DNA from: Trebonia sp963843745
Lineage (GTDB): Bacteria > Actinomycetota > Actinomycetes > Streptosporangiales > Streptosporangiaceae
DNA: 64,000 nucleotides
Direction: 5' to 3'
Assembly (NCBI GenBank): GCA_963843745.1
Contig: CAWJLP010000012.1
Coordinates: forward strand, 62,001 to 126,000
The notes beneath the pieces are model-generated. The model ran no database searches, had not been told where the DNA came from, and worked only from the letters and a program-made list of their open reading frames with translations. The translations under genes and the position numbers were made by a program. Every line of letters starts with the position of its first letter. The stretch's first letter is position 1. Below, one piece after another: positions 1-8,641 of the stretch.

Positions 1-1611
1 GCGCAGGGCGCGGTGCTCATCGCCGGCCTCACGTCCCTGTCCAGGATGCTCGGCCTCGTCCGCACGCTCGTGTTCTCGCAGAGCGTGGGCGCGGGCTGTC
101 TCGGCACCGCGTACACCACCGCCAACGGCGTGCCGAACCTGATCTACGAGCTCGCCCTTGGCGGCGCGCTGACCAGCGCCATGGTCCCGGTGCTGGCCCG
201 CTCGGCGGCCCGCTCGTGGACCGACCCCAGTGAGAAGGCACGCGTCGGGCAGATCTCCTCGGCGCTGATGACCTGGGCCGTGGTCATCCTGCTGCCGGCC
301 ACCGCGATCATCGCCGCCACGGCGGGCCCGATCGCGCAGGCGCTCATCCCGGCCAACCCGAACTCCGCGTGCAGCCGCGCCAACATGGTCAACGCGACCA
401 GCCACATGCTGGTCATCTTCGCGCCGCAGATCCTGCTGTACGGCCTGTCGGTGGTGCTGTTCGGCCTGCTGAACGCGTACCGCCGGTTCACCGGCCCGGC
501 GCTCGCGCCGGTGGCCGCGAACGTCGTGATGATCAGCTCCTACCTGGCCTTCGCCGCGCTGGACAAGAACGCCGCGCTGGCCAGGACGCCGCTGGCGGCC
601 GAGCTGGTGCTGTCCATCGGCACCACGATGAACATCGGCACGCTGGTGCTCGTGGCACTCCCGCCAGCCTGGCGGCTGCACCTGAGGTGGCGGCCGACGC
701 TGAAGTTCCCCGTGGGGGTGATCCGCCAGGCCGGCGGCCTCGCGATGGTCGGCATTCTCGAGTTCGTCGCCCTCGACCTGTACGGCGTGGCCACCATCGA
801 CCTCGCCAACGGCCGCGGCGAGACCGGCGCCCTGGTCTTGTCCAACTACGTCCAGCTGGTGTTCACCTCGGTCTGCTCCGTGCTGCCGCTGGCGATCACG
901 ACAAGCGCGTTCCCGGTGCTCTCGGCGACCGATTCCGAGGAGTTCGACCGGACCAGCGCGGGCTCGACGCGCGCGGTGGTGCTCATGTCGTGGCTGGGCA
1001 CGGCCGCGATCGCGGCGGTGGCGGTGCCCGCCGCGAACATCCTCGCCAAGCAGCCCGATCAGGTCCCCGAGCTGATTCAGGCCTTCCTTATCGCCGCGCC
1101 CGGCGTGGCGGGCCTGGCGCTGATCACCCAGGCGTCGCGGATACTCTTCGCCCTCGGCAAGCTGAAGGTCGCGGGCATCGGCCTGTGCGCCAGCCCGATC
1201 CTGCAGCTCGTGCTCAGCGTCGTCATGGTCGAGTTCGTGCCGGCCCGGCTGGTCGTGGCGGCCCTGTCGGCGGCCAGCACGATCGGGCAGCTGGCGGTGG
1301 CGATCCCGATGATGATCGCCGTCGGGCGGATCCGGGGCAAGGCGTCCACCGCGGGGATCGGGCACGCGTCGCTGGCGGGCCTGGCGGCGGCCGCCGCCGG
1401 CACGGCCGTCGGGGTGGCCGCCGCGCTGGTGATGCCGGCCGGCGGCAAGCTATACGACGGCGCGGCGGGCGCGGCCGGGGTGATCAGCGCGGTGCTGGTC
1501 TTCGTCGTGGTCGCCTACTTGCTGGACAAAGACGACCTGCGGATGGCGACGACGCGGCTGCAACGGCTGCGCATGGTGCAACGGCTGCGGCGGATGAGCC
1601 GCCGCAGATGA
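1..1611 (+). CDS. murJ: MurJ/MviN-family lipid II flippase (5' end missing)
   Basis: Polytopic membrane protein of the MOP exporter superfamily, which flips lipid II across the membrane for peptidoglycan synthesis (family knowledge). The reading frame is open to the first base of the window, so the true start lies upstream. The first visible residues (SLSRMLGLVRTLVFSQ) match the conserved first helix of MurJ, and the following NLIYELALGGALTSAMVPVL is the typical second segment with an acidic residue in the membrane. At least twelve hydrophobic segments follow, and the C-terminus is a basic, Arg-rich tail. Actinobacterial MurJ proteins often carry extra C-terminal domains; none is present here. 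An amino-acid or polysaccharide flippase of the same fold is the alternative. Confidence 0.85.
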   Translation, partial: AQGAVLIAGLTSLSRMLGLVRTLVFSQSVGAGCLGTAYTTANGVPNLIYELALGGALTSAMVPVLARSAARSWTDPSEKARVGQISSALMTWAVVILLPATAIIAATAGPIAQALIPANPNSACSRANMVNATSHMLVIFAPQILLYGLSVVLFGLLNAYRRFTGPALAPVAANVVMISSYLAFAALDKNAALARTPLAAELVLSIGTTMNIGTLVLVALPPAWRLHLRWRPTLKFPVGVIRQAGGLAMVGILEFVALDLYGVATIDLANGRGETGALVLSNYVQLVFTSVCSVLPLAITTSAFPVLSATDSEEFDRTSAGSTRAVVLMSWLGTAAIAAVAVPAANILAKQPDQVPELIQAFLIAAPGVAGLALITQASRILFALGKLKVAGIGLCASPILQLVLSVVMVEFVPARLVVAALSAASTIGQLAVAIPMMIAVGRIRGKASTAGIGHASLAGLAAAAAGTAVGVAAALVMPAGGKLYDGAAGAAGVISAVLVFVVVAYLLDKDDLRMATTRLQRLRMVQRLRRMSRRR

Positions 1612-1647
1612 GATACGGCTGCTAGCGGGATACGCGATAATGGTCCG

Positions 1648-2136
1648 GTGCGTGCTCGGGAGATAGCGGTCCGGCCGGTTCAGGAGACCGACCGCCCCAC
1701 TGTCGAGTGGCTGACGACCCAGCTGTGGGGCGCGGCCGAGGTGGTCGTCCACGACGGCGCTTTCTACCCGGCGACCCTGCCCGGTTTCATCGCGGAATGC
1801 GCCGGCCGCATCGCGGGGCTCGTGACCTTCGACGTGCGCCCCGGCGTCCTGGAGATCGTCACGATCAACGCGCTGGAGCGGTTCACCGGGATCGGCACGA
1901 TGCTCATCGAGGCCGTCCGCGCCGAGGCGAAGCGCCTCGGCTGCCAGGAGATCGCGCTGACCACGACGAACGACAACGTCGACGCGCTGCGCTTCTACCA
2001 GCGCCGCGGCTTCCGGCTGGCCGCGCTGCGCCCCGGCGCGGTGGACCGTTCCCGGCTGCGTAAACCCGAGATTCCGCGCACCGGCGACTTCGGCATTCCG
2101 CTGCGCGACGAAATCGATCTCACTTGCCCCGTTTAA
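1648..2136 (+). CDS. GNAT-family N-acetyltransferase
   Basis: A 162-residue single-domain acetyltransferase expected to use acetyl-CoA in the cytoplasm. The acetyl-CoA loop is visible as RFTGIG (R-x-x-G-x-G) around residue 90, followed by the helix GTMLIEAVRAEAKRLG and the C-terminal NDNVDALRFYQRRGFR that closes the GNAT fold. The GTG start lies 36 bp after the flippase stop, so it may be read from the same transcript. The substrate cannot be inferred; similar small GNAT proteins act on amino groups of metabolites or proteins. Confidence 0.8.
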   Translation: MRAREIAVRPVQETDRPTVEWLTTQLWGAAEVVVHDGAFYPATLPGFIAECAGRIAGLVTFDVRPGVLEIVTINALERFTGIGTMLIEAVRAEAKRLGCQEIALTTTNDNVDALRFYQRRGFRLAALRPGAVDRSRLRKPEIPRTGDFGIPLRDEIDLTCPV

Positions 2137-2257
2137 GAAACAGATCAAAACCATTCGCCAGAACGTACGCGGCCGTCTCCCGTCCCGCCCCTTTCCCGCC
2201 CGTCAGTGCCCGGCCTCTGGCGTCGTGATTTCACACAGCGTGTCTGTCCGTGTGCTG

Positions 2258-2285
2258 TTGCGATCAGCGCCGATCCTGCTATACA
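2258..2285 (+). promoter_or_regulatory. Candidate HrdB-type promoter for the tandem AAA+ gene
   Basis: TTGCGA (2258-2263) and TATACA (2280-2285) are separated by 16 bp, close to the housekeeping -35/-10 consensus. Transcription would begin near 2292, giving a short leader before the Shine-Dalgarno GAGGGA (2302-2307) and the ATG at 2313. If correct, it rules out the longer in-frame GTG start upstream, which would lie inside the promoter. Confidence 0.5.
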
Positions 2286-2312
2286 AGACATACGACTGTC
2301 CGAGGGAGCACG

Positions 2313-4751
2313 ATGTTGCCAACCGCTAGGCTCCAGTCCACAGGTCGGGAGAAGCTCACCCTGGTCGAGCGCGTGCAGCAAGCGATCGACCGGGTGCCGT
2401 TTCCGCAGCGGATTGTCCCGATTCTCGGGGCTGTGCTGTTCCTGTGTCCCGTGCTCGCACCCGTAGCGGTCGTCAGCAAGTCGCGCACCAAGATGGCCAC
2501 CGCCTACGTGGCCATGCTCGCCATCTGGCTCATCTACATATTCGGGCTGTACAGCTCGGATCCGGCATCGCTTCCCTCGGCGCCGGTGCGCTGGTCGCTG
2601 CTCGCGCTGCCGGTGATCATGGCGGTCATCGCGCACCTGCGCCCGCTGAGCCGCTGGTACGTGCCGTGCCGGACCGCGGCGGTGACGCTGGTGTGGCCGG
2701 TGGTGTTCGTCGTCGTGCTGCTCAAGCAGCTGCCGCACCTGCACATCTCGGTGGTGGTCGGCGTGGTCGCCGCGTGGCTGCTCGCCGCGATAGCGCTGGG
2801 CTGGCGGACGGCCAAGGGCATGCAGGACGCGCGGATTTACGGGCAGCCGCCCGGGACCCAGCCACCCGTGCGCCCCGGCGCGGTGCCGCGCCCCGGCGGT
2901 CAGCCCGGGCCCGGCGCCATGGGCGGCCACCTCCCCGGGTACGGGCCGCGCGCGCAGGGCGTCGCGCAGGCGTACGCGGACCGCGCGGCGCGTGACCAGC
3001 AGGCGGCCGCGCCGCCGCGGCCGAAACCGCAGATCACCATCGATGACGCGATGGCGGAGCTCGACGCGATGATCGGGCTCAACGGGGTCAAGGAGCAGGT
3101 GCGCTCTATCGCCGCGTCGATCGAGGCGGCGCGCCGGCGGGCGGTGGCGGGGTACACCACCGACAAGCCGATGCGGCACTTCGTGTTCCTCGGGCCACCG
3201 GGCACCGGCAAGACCACGGTCGCCCGGGTCATCGGCAAGATCTTCTACGCCTTCGGGCTGCTCGACCTGCCCGAGGTTGTCGAAGCGCAGCGGTCCGACC
3301 TGGTGGGGGAGTACCTGGGCGCGACCGCGATCAAGACCAACGAGCTGATCGACTCGTCGCTGGGCCGGGTGCTGTTCATCGACGAGGCGTACAGCCTGGT
3401 GAACGAGGGCGACGGGCAGAGCGACAGGTTCGGCATCGAGGCGGTGCAGACGCTGCTCAAGCGGGCCGAGGACGACCGGGAGAACCTGATCATCATCCTG
3501 GCCGGCTACGAGAAGCAAACCGAGTCGTTCCTCGCGTCGAACCCGGGCCTGGCGTCCCGGTTCGCGACCAGGATCCGGTTCCCGACCTACACGCCCACGG
3601 AGATGCAGGCGCTCGCCAAGTCCCAGCTGCGCGCCAAGAACGAGGCCCTGGCGGACGATGCGGGCCCCGTGCTGTGGCGGATGCTCGAGGACGTGAGCCG
3701 CCGCCGGATCACCGACGAGCTCGGGAACGGCCGGTTCGTCCGCACCCTGCTGGAGAAGGCGGGCCAGGCCAGGGACGTGCGGGTGATGGGCGCCGGCGGC
3801 GACCCGGCGGCCGAAGACCTGATCACGATCGGCGGCGCTGACCTGGAGAAGGCGTTCGCCGAGCTGACCTCGCGGCTGCGCGGCTACGAGGACACCCCGA
3901 CGCTGGAGAGCGCGATCGCCGAGCTGGACGAGCTGGTGGGCCTGGAGCCCGTCAAGCAGCAGGTGCGCGCGATCGCCGCGCAGCTACGGGTGGCGAAGCT
4001 GCGCGACCGGCAGGGGCTGAGCAGCCAGCCGCCGGCCAGGCACTTCGTGTTCACGGGCCCGTCCGGGACCGGCAAGACGACGGTGGCCAGGATCCTCGGC
4101 CGCATCTTCGCGGCCCTCGGGCTGCTGGTACGGCCGGAGGTCGTCGAGGCGCACCGCGCCGACCTGGTGGGCGAGCACCTGGGCTCCACCGCGATCAAGA
4201 CGAACCGGCTGGTGGACTCCGCGCTCGGCGGGGTGCTGTTCATCGACGAGGCCTACTCGCTGCACAACGAGGGCTACTCCGGTGGCGACGCGTTCGGCGC
4301 GGAGGCGGTGCAGACGCTGCTCAAGCGGGCCGAGGACGACAGGGACCGGCTGGTGATCGTGCTCGCCGGGTACCCGGGTGACATGGACAGGTTCCTGCGC
4401 AGCAACCCCGGGCTGGCGTCCCGGTTCGGCACCCGGGTGGGCTTCCCGAGCTACTCGGCCCATGACCTGGCGCAGATCACCGTGCTGCTCGCCGAACAGG
4501 CCGGCGACGCCTTCGAACCGGACGCCGAGCGCATGCTCGGCGAGATCTTCACCAGGGCGGCCGAGGCAGGCCGCATCGACGAGCTCGGCAACGGCCGGTT
4601 CGCCAGGTCGCTGTTCGAGCGCGCCTGCGCCTGCCGGGACGTGCGGGTGGTCCGCCTTGGCGAGGCCGCGACCGCGGCCGACCTGACGACGCTGACCGCC
4701 GACGACGTCCGCGGCGCCTACGCCGAGCTAGCGATGCAGGGCTCGGCCTGA
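2313..4751 (+). CDS. Membrane-anchored tandem AAA+ ATPase (CbbX/SpoVK/EccA-like)
   Basis: An 812-residue protein with an N-terminal membrane domain and two AAA+ modules of the CbbX/SpoVK type. About five hydrophobic segments (residues 33-55, 62-80, 92-108, 119-138, 143-163) are followed by a Pro/Gly-rich linker (178-240). Module 1 has Walker A GPPGTGKT (294-301) and Walker B VLFIDE (353-358). Module 2 has GPSGTGKT (582-589) and VLFIDE (641-646). Both continue as AYSL, and both have an ASRF arginine-finger motif. Such ATPases remodel protein partners: CbbX acts on Rubisco, and EccA works with type VII secretion. Neither a Rubisco nor any ESX gene is nearby, so the partner is unknown. The ATG with GAGGGA upstream is preferred over the earlier in-frame GTG. 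It ends 3 bp before the oxoprolinase gene and probably shares its transcript. Confidence 0.85.
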   Translation: MLPTARLQSTGREKLTLVERVQQAIDRVPFPQRIVPILGAVLFLCPVLAPVAVVSKSRTKMATAYVAMLAIWLIYIFGLYSSDPASLPSAPVRWSLLALPVIMAVIAHLRPLSRWYVPCRTAAVTLVWPVVFVVVLLKQLPHLHISVVVGVVAAWLLAAIALGWRTAKGMQDARIYGQPPGTQPPVRPGAVPRPGGQPGPGAMGGHLPGYGPRAQGVAQAYADRAARDQQAAAPPRPKPQITIDDAMAELDAMIGLNGVKEQVRSIAASIEAARRRAVAGYTTDKPMRHFVFLGPPGTGKTTVARVIGKIFYAFGLLDLPEVVEAQRSDLVGEYLGATAIKTNELIDSSLGRVLFIDEAYSLVNEGDGQSDRFGIEAVQTLLKRAEDDRENLIIILAGYEKQTESFLASNPGLASRFATRIRFPTYTPTEMQALAKSQLRAKNEALADDAGPVLWRMLEDVSRRRITDELGNGRFVRTLLEKAGQARDVRVMGAGGDPAAEDLITIGGADLEKAFAELTSRLRGYEDTPTLESAIAELDELVGLEPVKQQVRAIAAQLRVAKLRDRQGLSSQPPARHFVFTGPSGTGKTTVARILGRIFAALGLLVRPEVVEAHRADLVGEHLGSTAIKTNRLVDSALGGVLFIDEAYSLHNEGYSGGDAFGAEAVQTLLKRAEDDRDRLVIVLAGYPGDMDRFLRSNPGLASRFGTRVGFPSYSAHDLAQITVLLAEQAGDAFEPDAERMLGEIFTRAAEAGRIDELGNGRFARSLFERACACRDVRVVRLGEAATAADLTTLTADDVRGAYAELAMQGSA

Positions 4752-4754
4752 CCC

Positions 4755-7700
4755 GTGCCCGCTGACCCCGCCCCCGGGACCGGCCGGTGGGAGTTCTGGG
4801 TCGACCGGGGCGGGACGTTCACCGACATCGTCGCCAGGCGGCCCGACGGCTCACTGGTCGCGCACAAGCTGCTGTCGGTCAGCCCCGCGTACCGGGACGC
4901 CGCCGTCGCGGGGGTGCGCGAGCTGCTCGGCCTGGCGGCTGGCGAGCCGGTGCCCGCCGACCGGATCGGCGCCGTCAGGCTCGGCACCACGGTGGCCACG
5001 AACGCGCTGCTCGAGCGCAAGGGCGAACGGTGCGTGCTGGTGATCACCGCGGGGTTCGGTGACGCGCTGCGGATCGGCTACCAGAACCGGCCGCGCATCT
5101 TCGACCGGCACATCGTGCTGCCCGGCCAGCTGTACGAGCGGGTCATCGAGGTACCAGAGCGGACCGGCGCCCGCGGCGAGCTGGTCCTGCCGCTCGACGA
5201 GGCCGCCGCGGAACGCGGGCTGCGCGCCGCGTACGCGGACGGGTTCCGCGCCGCGGCGGTGGTCTGCGTGCACGGCTACCGGTACCCGGAGCACGAGTCG
5301 CGGCTCGGCGAGATCGCCCGCGAGATCGGCTTCACCCAGGTCAGCGAGTCGCACGCGACCAGCCCGCTGATGCGCCTGGTGTCCAGGGGCGACACCACCG
5401 TGGTGGACGCCTACCTGTCCCCTGTGCTGCGCAGGTACGTCGACGAGGTGGCCGCCGAGCTGTCTGGGCCGCAGGGTGTCCGGCTGCTGTTCATGCAGTC
5501 CAACGGCGGGCTGACCGACGCGGCGAGCTTTCGCGGCAAGGACTCCATCCTGTCCGGGCCGGCGGGCGGCATCGTGGGCATGGCCCGCACCGCCGGCGCG
5601 GCCGGCTTCGACCGGGTGATCGGGTTCGACATGGGCGGCACGTCGACGGACGTCTCGCACTACGCCGGGGAGTTGGAGCGGCAGTACGAGACCGAGGTCG
5701 CCGGGGTGCGGATGCGCGCGCCGATGCTGTCCATCCACACGGTCGCGGCGGGCGGCGGGTCGATCCTGCACTTCGACGGCGGCCGGTACCAGGCGGGCCC
5801 CGACTCGGCGGGCGCCGATCCCGGGCCTGCCTGCTACGGCCGCGGCGGGCCGCTGACGGTAACCGACGCCAACGTGCTGCTCGGCCGGGTCCAGCCGGGG
5901 CACTTTCCGCGGGTGTTCGGCGCCAGCGGGGACGAGCCGCTGGACCCGGCGGTGACCGGCCGCCTGTTCGGCGAGCTCGCCGCGTCTATCGCGGCCGAGA
6001 CCGGCGACGAGCGCGGGCCTGAGCAGGTGGCCGCCGGCTTCCTGGAGATCGCGACGGCGAACATGGCGAACGCGATCAAGAAGATCTCGGTGCAGCGCGG
6101 CTACGACGTCACCAGGTACGTGCTGTCGACGTTCGGCGGCGCCGGCGGCCAGCACGCCTGCGCGGTCGCCGACGCTCTCGGCATGACCAGCGTGCTCATC
6201 CACCCGCTCGCGGGCGTGCTCGCCGCGTACGGGATCGGCCTGGCGGACGTGCTCGCGATGCGCGAGCAGGCCGTCGAGGCGCGCCTCGACGCCGGCCTCG
6301 CCGGCCGGCTGGCGGACAGCGTGCTCGGCCCGCTCGAGGAGTCGGCCCGCGCCGAGCTGACCGCGCACGGCGTCGACCCGGCGACGGTCCGCGTGACCCG
6401 CCGCGCCCACCTGCGCTACGACGGCACGGACACCCCGCTCGCCGTCCCCTATGGCCCGGCGGGGGAGATGACGGCGGCCTTCGAGCAGGCCTACCGCCGC
6501 CAGTTCTCCTTCCTGATGCGCGACAAGCCGATCGTGGTGGAAGCCCTCTCTGTGGAAGCCGCCAGCGCCCCCGTCCCTATCCCGGCCCCAGTCACGGTCC
6601 CCTCCGGTCCACTCTCCGCGGCCGAGGCCGCGGAGCGCGTGCGGGCGTTCATCGCGGGGGAGTGGACGCGGGTGCCGCTGTTCCTCCGGACGGCGCTGCG
6701 CGCCGGGCAGGCCGTGGACGGCCCGGCGATCATCGCCGAGGAACTGGCCACGACCGTGGTCGAGCCGGGCTGGCGGGCGGCGGTGACGGACCGGCTGGAC
6801 CTGCTGCTCACCCGGGTGGCCCCCCGCCCGGGCGCGGCCCGGGCCAGCACCGAGGCGGACCCGGTGCTGCTCGAGGTGTTCAGCAACCTGTTCATGTCCG
6901 TTGCCGAGCAGATGGGCGTGCGCCTGCAGTCCACCGCCCACTCGGTCAACATCAAGGAGCGGCTCGACTTCTCCTGTGCGATCTTCGACGCCGACGGCGG
7001 CCTGATCGCCAACGCCCCGCACATCCCCGTGCACCTGGGCTCCATGGGGGAGTCGATCAAGATGGTGATCAGCCGGAACAAGGGCCGCATGAAGCCGGGC
7101 GACGTCTACGTCCTCAACGACCCCTACCACGGCGGCACGCATCTTCCCGACGTCACCGTGGTCACCCCCGTCTTCGCCCCACCCTCCGCACCCTCCTCCC
7201 CATCAACCACCTTCCCCGAGGCGCCACAGCAGCCCGAGATCTGGTTCTACGTCGCCTCGCGAGGGCATCACGCGGAGATCGGCGGGGTCTCGCCCGGCTC
7301 GATGCCGGCGAACAGCGCGCGGATCGAGGAAGAGGGCGTGCTGATCGACAACTGGCTGCTGGTCGAGGACGGCGAGTTCCGCGAGGCGCAGACGCTGGCG
7401 CTGCTGACAGGCGCGGAATACCCGTCGCGCGACCCGGAGACCAACCTCGCCGACCTGCGCGCCCAGATCGCGGCGAACGAGAAGGGCGCCGAGGAACTGC
7501 GCCGGATGGTCGGCCAGTTCGGCCTCAACGTCGTCCGCGCCTACATGACGCACGTGCAGGAGAACGCCGCGGAAGCCGTCAGGGAGGTGATCACCGCGCT
7601 GCGCGACGGCGAGTTCAGCTACGAGCTGGACAACGGCGCGCGGATCCAGGTGCGGGTGACCGTCGACCACGAGAGCCGCACGGCCACGATCGACTTCACC

Positions 7701-8450
7701 GGCACGTCGGCGCAGCTGGCGGACAACTTCAACGCCCCGTCGAGCGTGGCCATGGCGGCCGTGCTCTACGTGTTCCGGACCCTGGTCGCCAAGGAGATCC
7801 CGCTGAACGCCGGCTGCCTGCAGCCGCTGAACGTGATCATCCCGCCGGGCACGATGCTGTCGCCCGCGTACCCGGCCGCGGTCGCGGCCGGCAACGTGGA
7901 GACCAGCCAGGCGGTCACCGGTGCCCTGTACGCCGCCCTCGGGAACATGGCGGAGGGATCGGGGACGATGAACAACGTGACGTTCGGCAACGAGCGGTAC
8001 CAGTACTACGAGACGGTCGCGAGCGGCTCAGGGGCGGGCGAGGGCTTCGACGGCACCGACGTGGTGCAGACGAAGATGACGAACTCCCGGCTGACCGACC
8101 CCGAGGTGCTCGAGTGGCGGTACCCGGTCCGGCTCGAGTCCTACGCGATCCGCCGCGGCAGCGGCGGACCCGGCCGCTGGCACGGCGGCAGCGGCGGCAC
8201 CCGCCGGATCAGGTTCCTCGAGCCGATGACCGTCACCACGCTCAGCGGCCACCGCCGGGTGCCCGCGTTCGGCCTGGCCGGCGGCGCCCCCGGCGCGCTC
8301 GGCCGCCACTGGGTGGAACGCGCGGACGGCTCGGTCACCGAAATGCGCGGCTGCGACTCGGTAAAGCTCGAGCCCGGCGACACCTTCGTCCTGGAAACCC
8401 CCGGCGGCGGCGGCTTCGGCCCGCCTCCGGCCATCAGCGTGGATAGTTAG
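4755..8450 (+). CDS. Fused hydantoinase/5-oxoprolinase (HyuA-HyuB type)
   Basis: A 1231-residue fusion of the two subunits of the hydantoinase/oxoprolinase family, matching the size of eukaryotic-type 5-oxoprolinase, which opens 5-oxo-L-proline to glutamate using ATP. The HyuA half begins DRGGTFTDI, the N-terminal ATP-grasp-like phosphate loop, and has GFDMGGTSTDVS and FGGAGGQHA. The HyuB half starts near residue 690 with DPVLLEVFSNLF, then NDPYHGGTHLPDV and the Gly-rich C-terminus SGGPGRWHGGSGG. A Pro/Ser-rich loop near residues 815-830 is an insertion. The GTG start is 3 bp from the AAA+ stop. N-methylhydantoinase or acetone/acetophenone carboxylase subunits are related, but they are usually encoded as separate genes. 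The pairing with the AAA+ gene could be functional, since AAA+ chaperones serve other ATP-dependent enzymes, but that is only inference. Confidence 0.85.
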   Translation: MPADPAPGTGRWEFWVDRGGTFTDIVARRPDGSLVAHKLLSVSPAYRDAAVAGVRELLGLAAGEPVPADRIGAVRLGTTVATNALLERKGERCVLVITAGFGDALRIGYQNRPRIFDRHIVLPGQLYERVIEVPERTGARGELVLPLDEAAAERGLRAAYADGFRAAAVVCVHGYRYPEHESRLGEIAREIGFTQVSESHATSPLMRLVSRGDTTVVDAYLSPVLRRYVDEVAAELSGPQGVRLLFMQSNGGLTDAASFRGKDSILSGPAGGIVGMARTAGAAGFDRVIGFDMGGTSTDVSHYAGELERQYETEVAGVRMRAPMLSIHTVAAGGGSILHFDGGRYQAGPDSAGADPGPACYGRGGPLTVTDANVLLGRVQPGHFPRVFGASGDEPLDPAVTGRLFGELAASIAAETGDERGPEQVAAGFLEIATANMANAIKKISVQRGYDVTRYVLSTFGGAGGQHACAVADALGMTSVLIHPLAGVLAAYGIGLADVLAMREQAVEARLDAGLAGRLADSVLGPLEESARAELTAHGVDPATVRVTRRAHLRYDGTDTPLAVPYGPAGEMTAAFEQAYRRQFSFLMRDKPIVVEALSVEAASAPVPIPAPVTVPSGPLSAAEAAERVRAFIAGEWTRVPLFLRTALRAGQAVDGPAIIAEELATTVVEPGWRAAVTDRLDLLLTRVAPRPGAARASTEADPVLLEVFSNLFMSVAEQMGVRLQSTAHSVNIKERLDFSCAIFDADGGLIANAPHIPVHLGSMGESIKMVISRNKGRMKPGDVYVLNDPYHGGTHLPDVTVVTPVFAPPSAPSSPSTTFPEAPQQPEIWFYVASRGHHAEIGGVSPGSMPANSARIEEEGVLIDNWLLVEDGEFREAQTLALLTGAEYPSRDPETNLADLRAQIAANEKGAEELRRMVGQFGLNVVRAYMTHVQENAAEAVREVITALRDGEFSYELDNGARIQVRVTVDHESRTATIDFTGTSAQLADNFNAPSSVAMAAVLYVFRTLVAKEIPLNAGCLQPLNVIIPPGTMLSPAYPAAVAAGNVETSQAVTGALYAALGNMAEGSGTMNNVTFGNERYQYYETVASGSGAGEGFDGTDVVQTKMTNSRLTDPEVLEWRYPVRLESYAIRRGSGGPGRWHGGSGGTRRIRFLEPMTVTTLSGHRRVPAFGLAGGAPGALGRHWVERADGSVTEMRGCDSVKLEPGDTFVLETPGGGGFGPPPAISVDS

Positions 8451-8478
8451 GCACCCTCCAGGGTGCCCAACTATCCAC
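8439..8478. terminator. Inverted repeat at the oxoprolinase stop codon
   Basis: Two 19-bp arms (8439-8457 and 8460-8478) pair with a single A/C mismatch around a 2-bp centre. The left arm contains the TAG stop of the oxoprolinase gene. There is no T tract, as is usual for actinomycete terminators. Confidence 0.6.
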
Positions 8479-8531
8479 CATCATCGGCCGACCCCGCCTC
8501 CGCCCCTCCTGCCAGTCGGCCTGGCCTAGCT

Positions 8532-8566
8532 GTGTTATTCCGGGGGATAATCCCCCGGAATAACAC
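8532..8566. terminator. Perfect 16-bp stem-loop between convergent genes
   Basis: Arms 8532-8547 and 8551-8566 are perfectly complementary with a TAA loop and a G/C-rich tip. It is the second hairpin in the gap between the oxoprolinase gene and the oppositely oriented unknown gene, so it probably ends transcription of the latter. Confidence 0.6.
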
Positions 8567-8582
8567 CCTTAGATCCCTTTCA

Positions 8583-8602
8583 GCTGATAACAGCAAGAAG
8601 CG
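8583..8602 (+). repeat. 20-bp dispersed motif, copy 1
   Basis: The sequence gctgataacagcaagaagcg occurs here and twice more, identically, near 44.3 kb. Each copy lies between convergent genes. The first 12 bases (GCTG-ATAA-CAGC) can form a small hairpin. Confidence 0.6.
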
Positions 8603-8641
8603 GGACGCCTGGGAGTCAGCCGCGTACGTTCGGGATCATCC

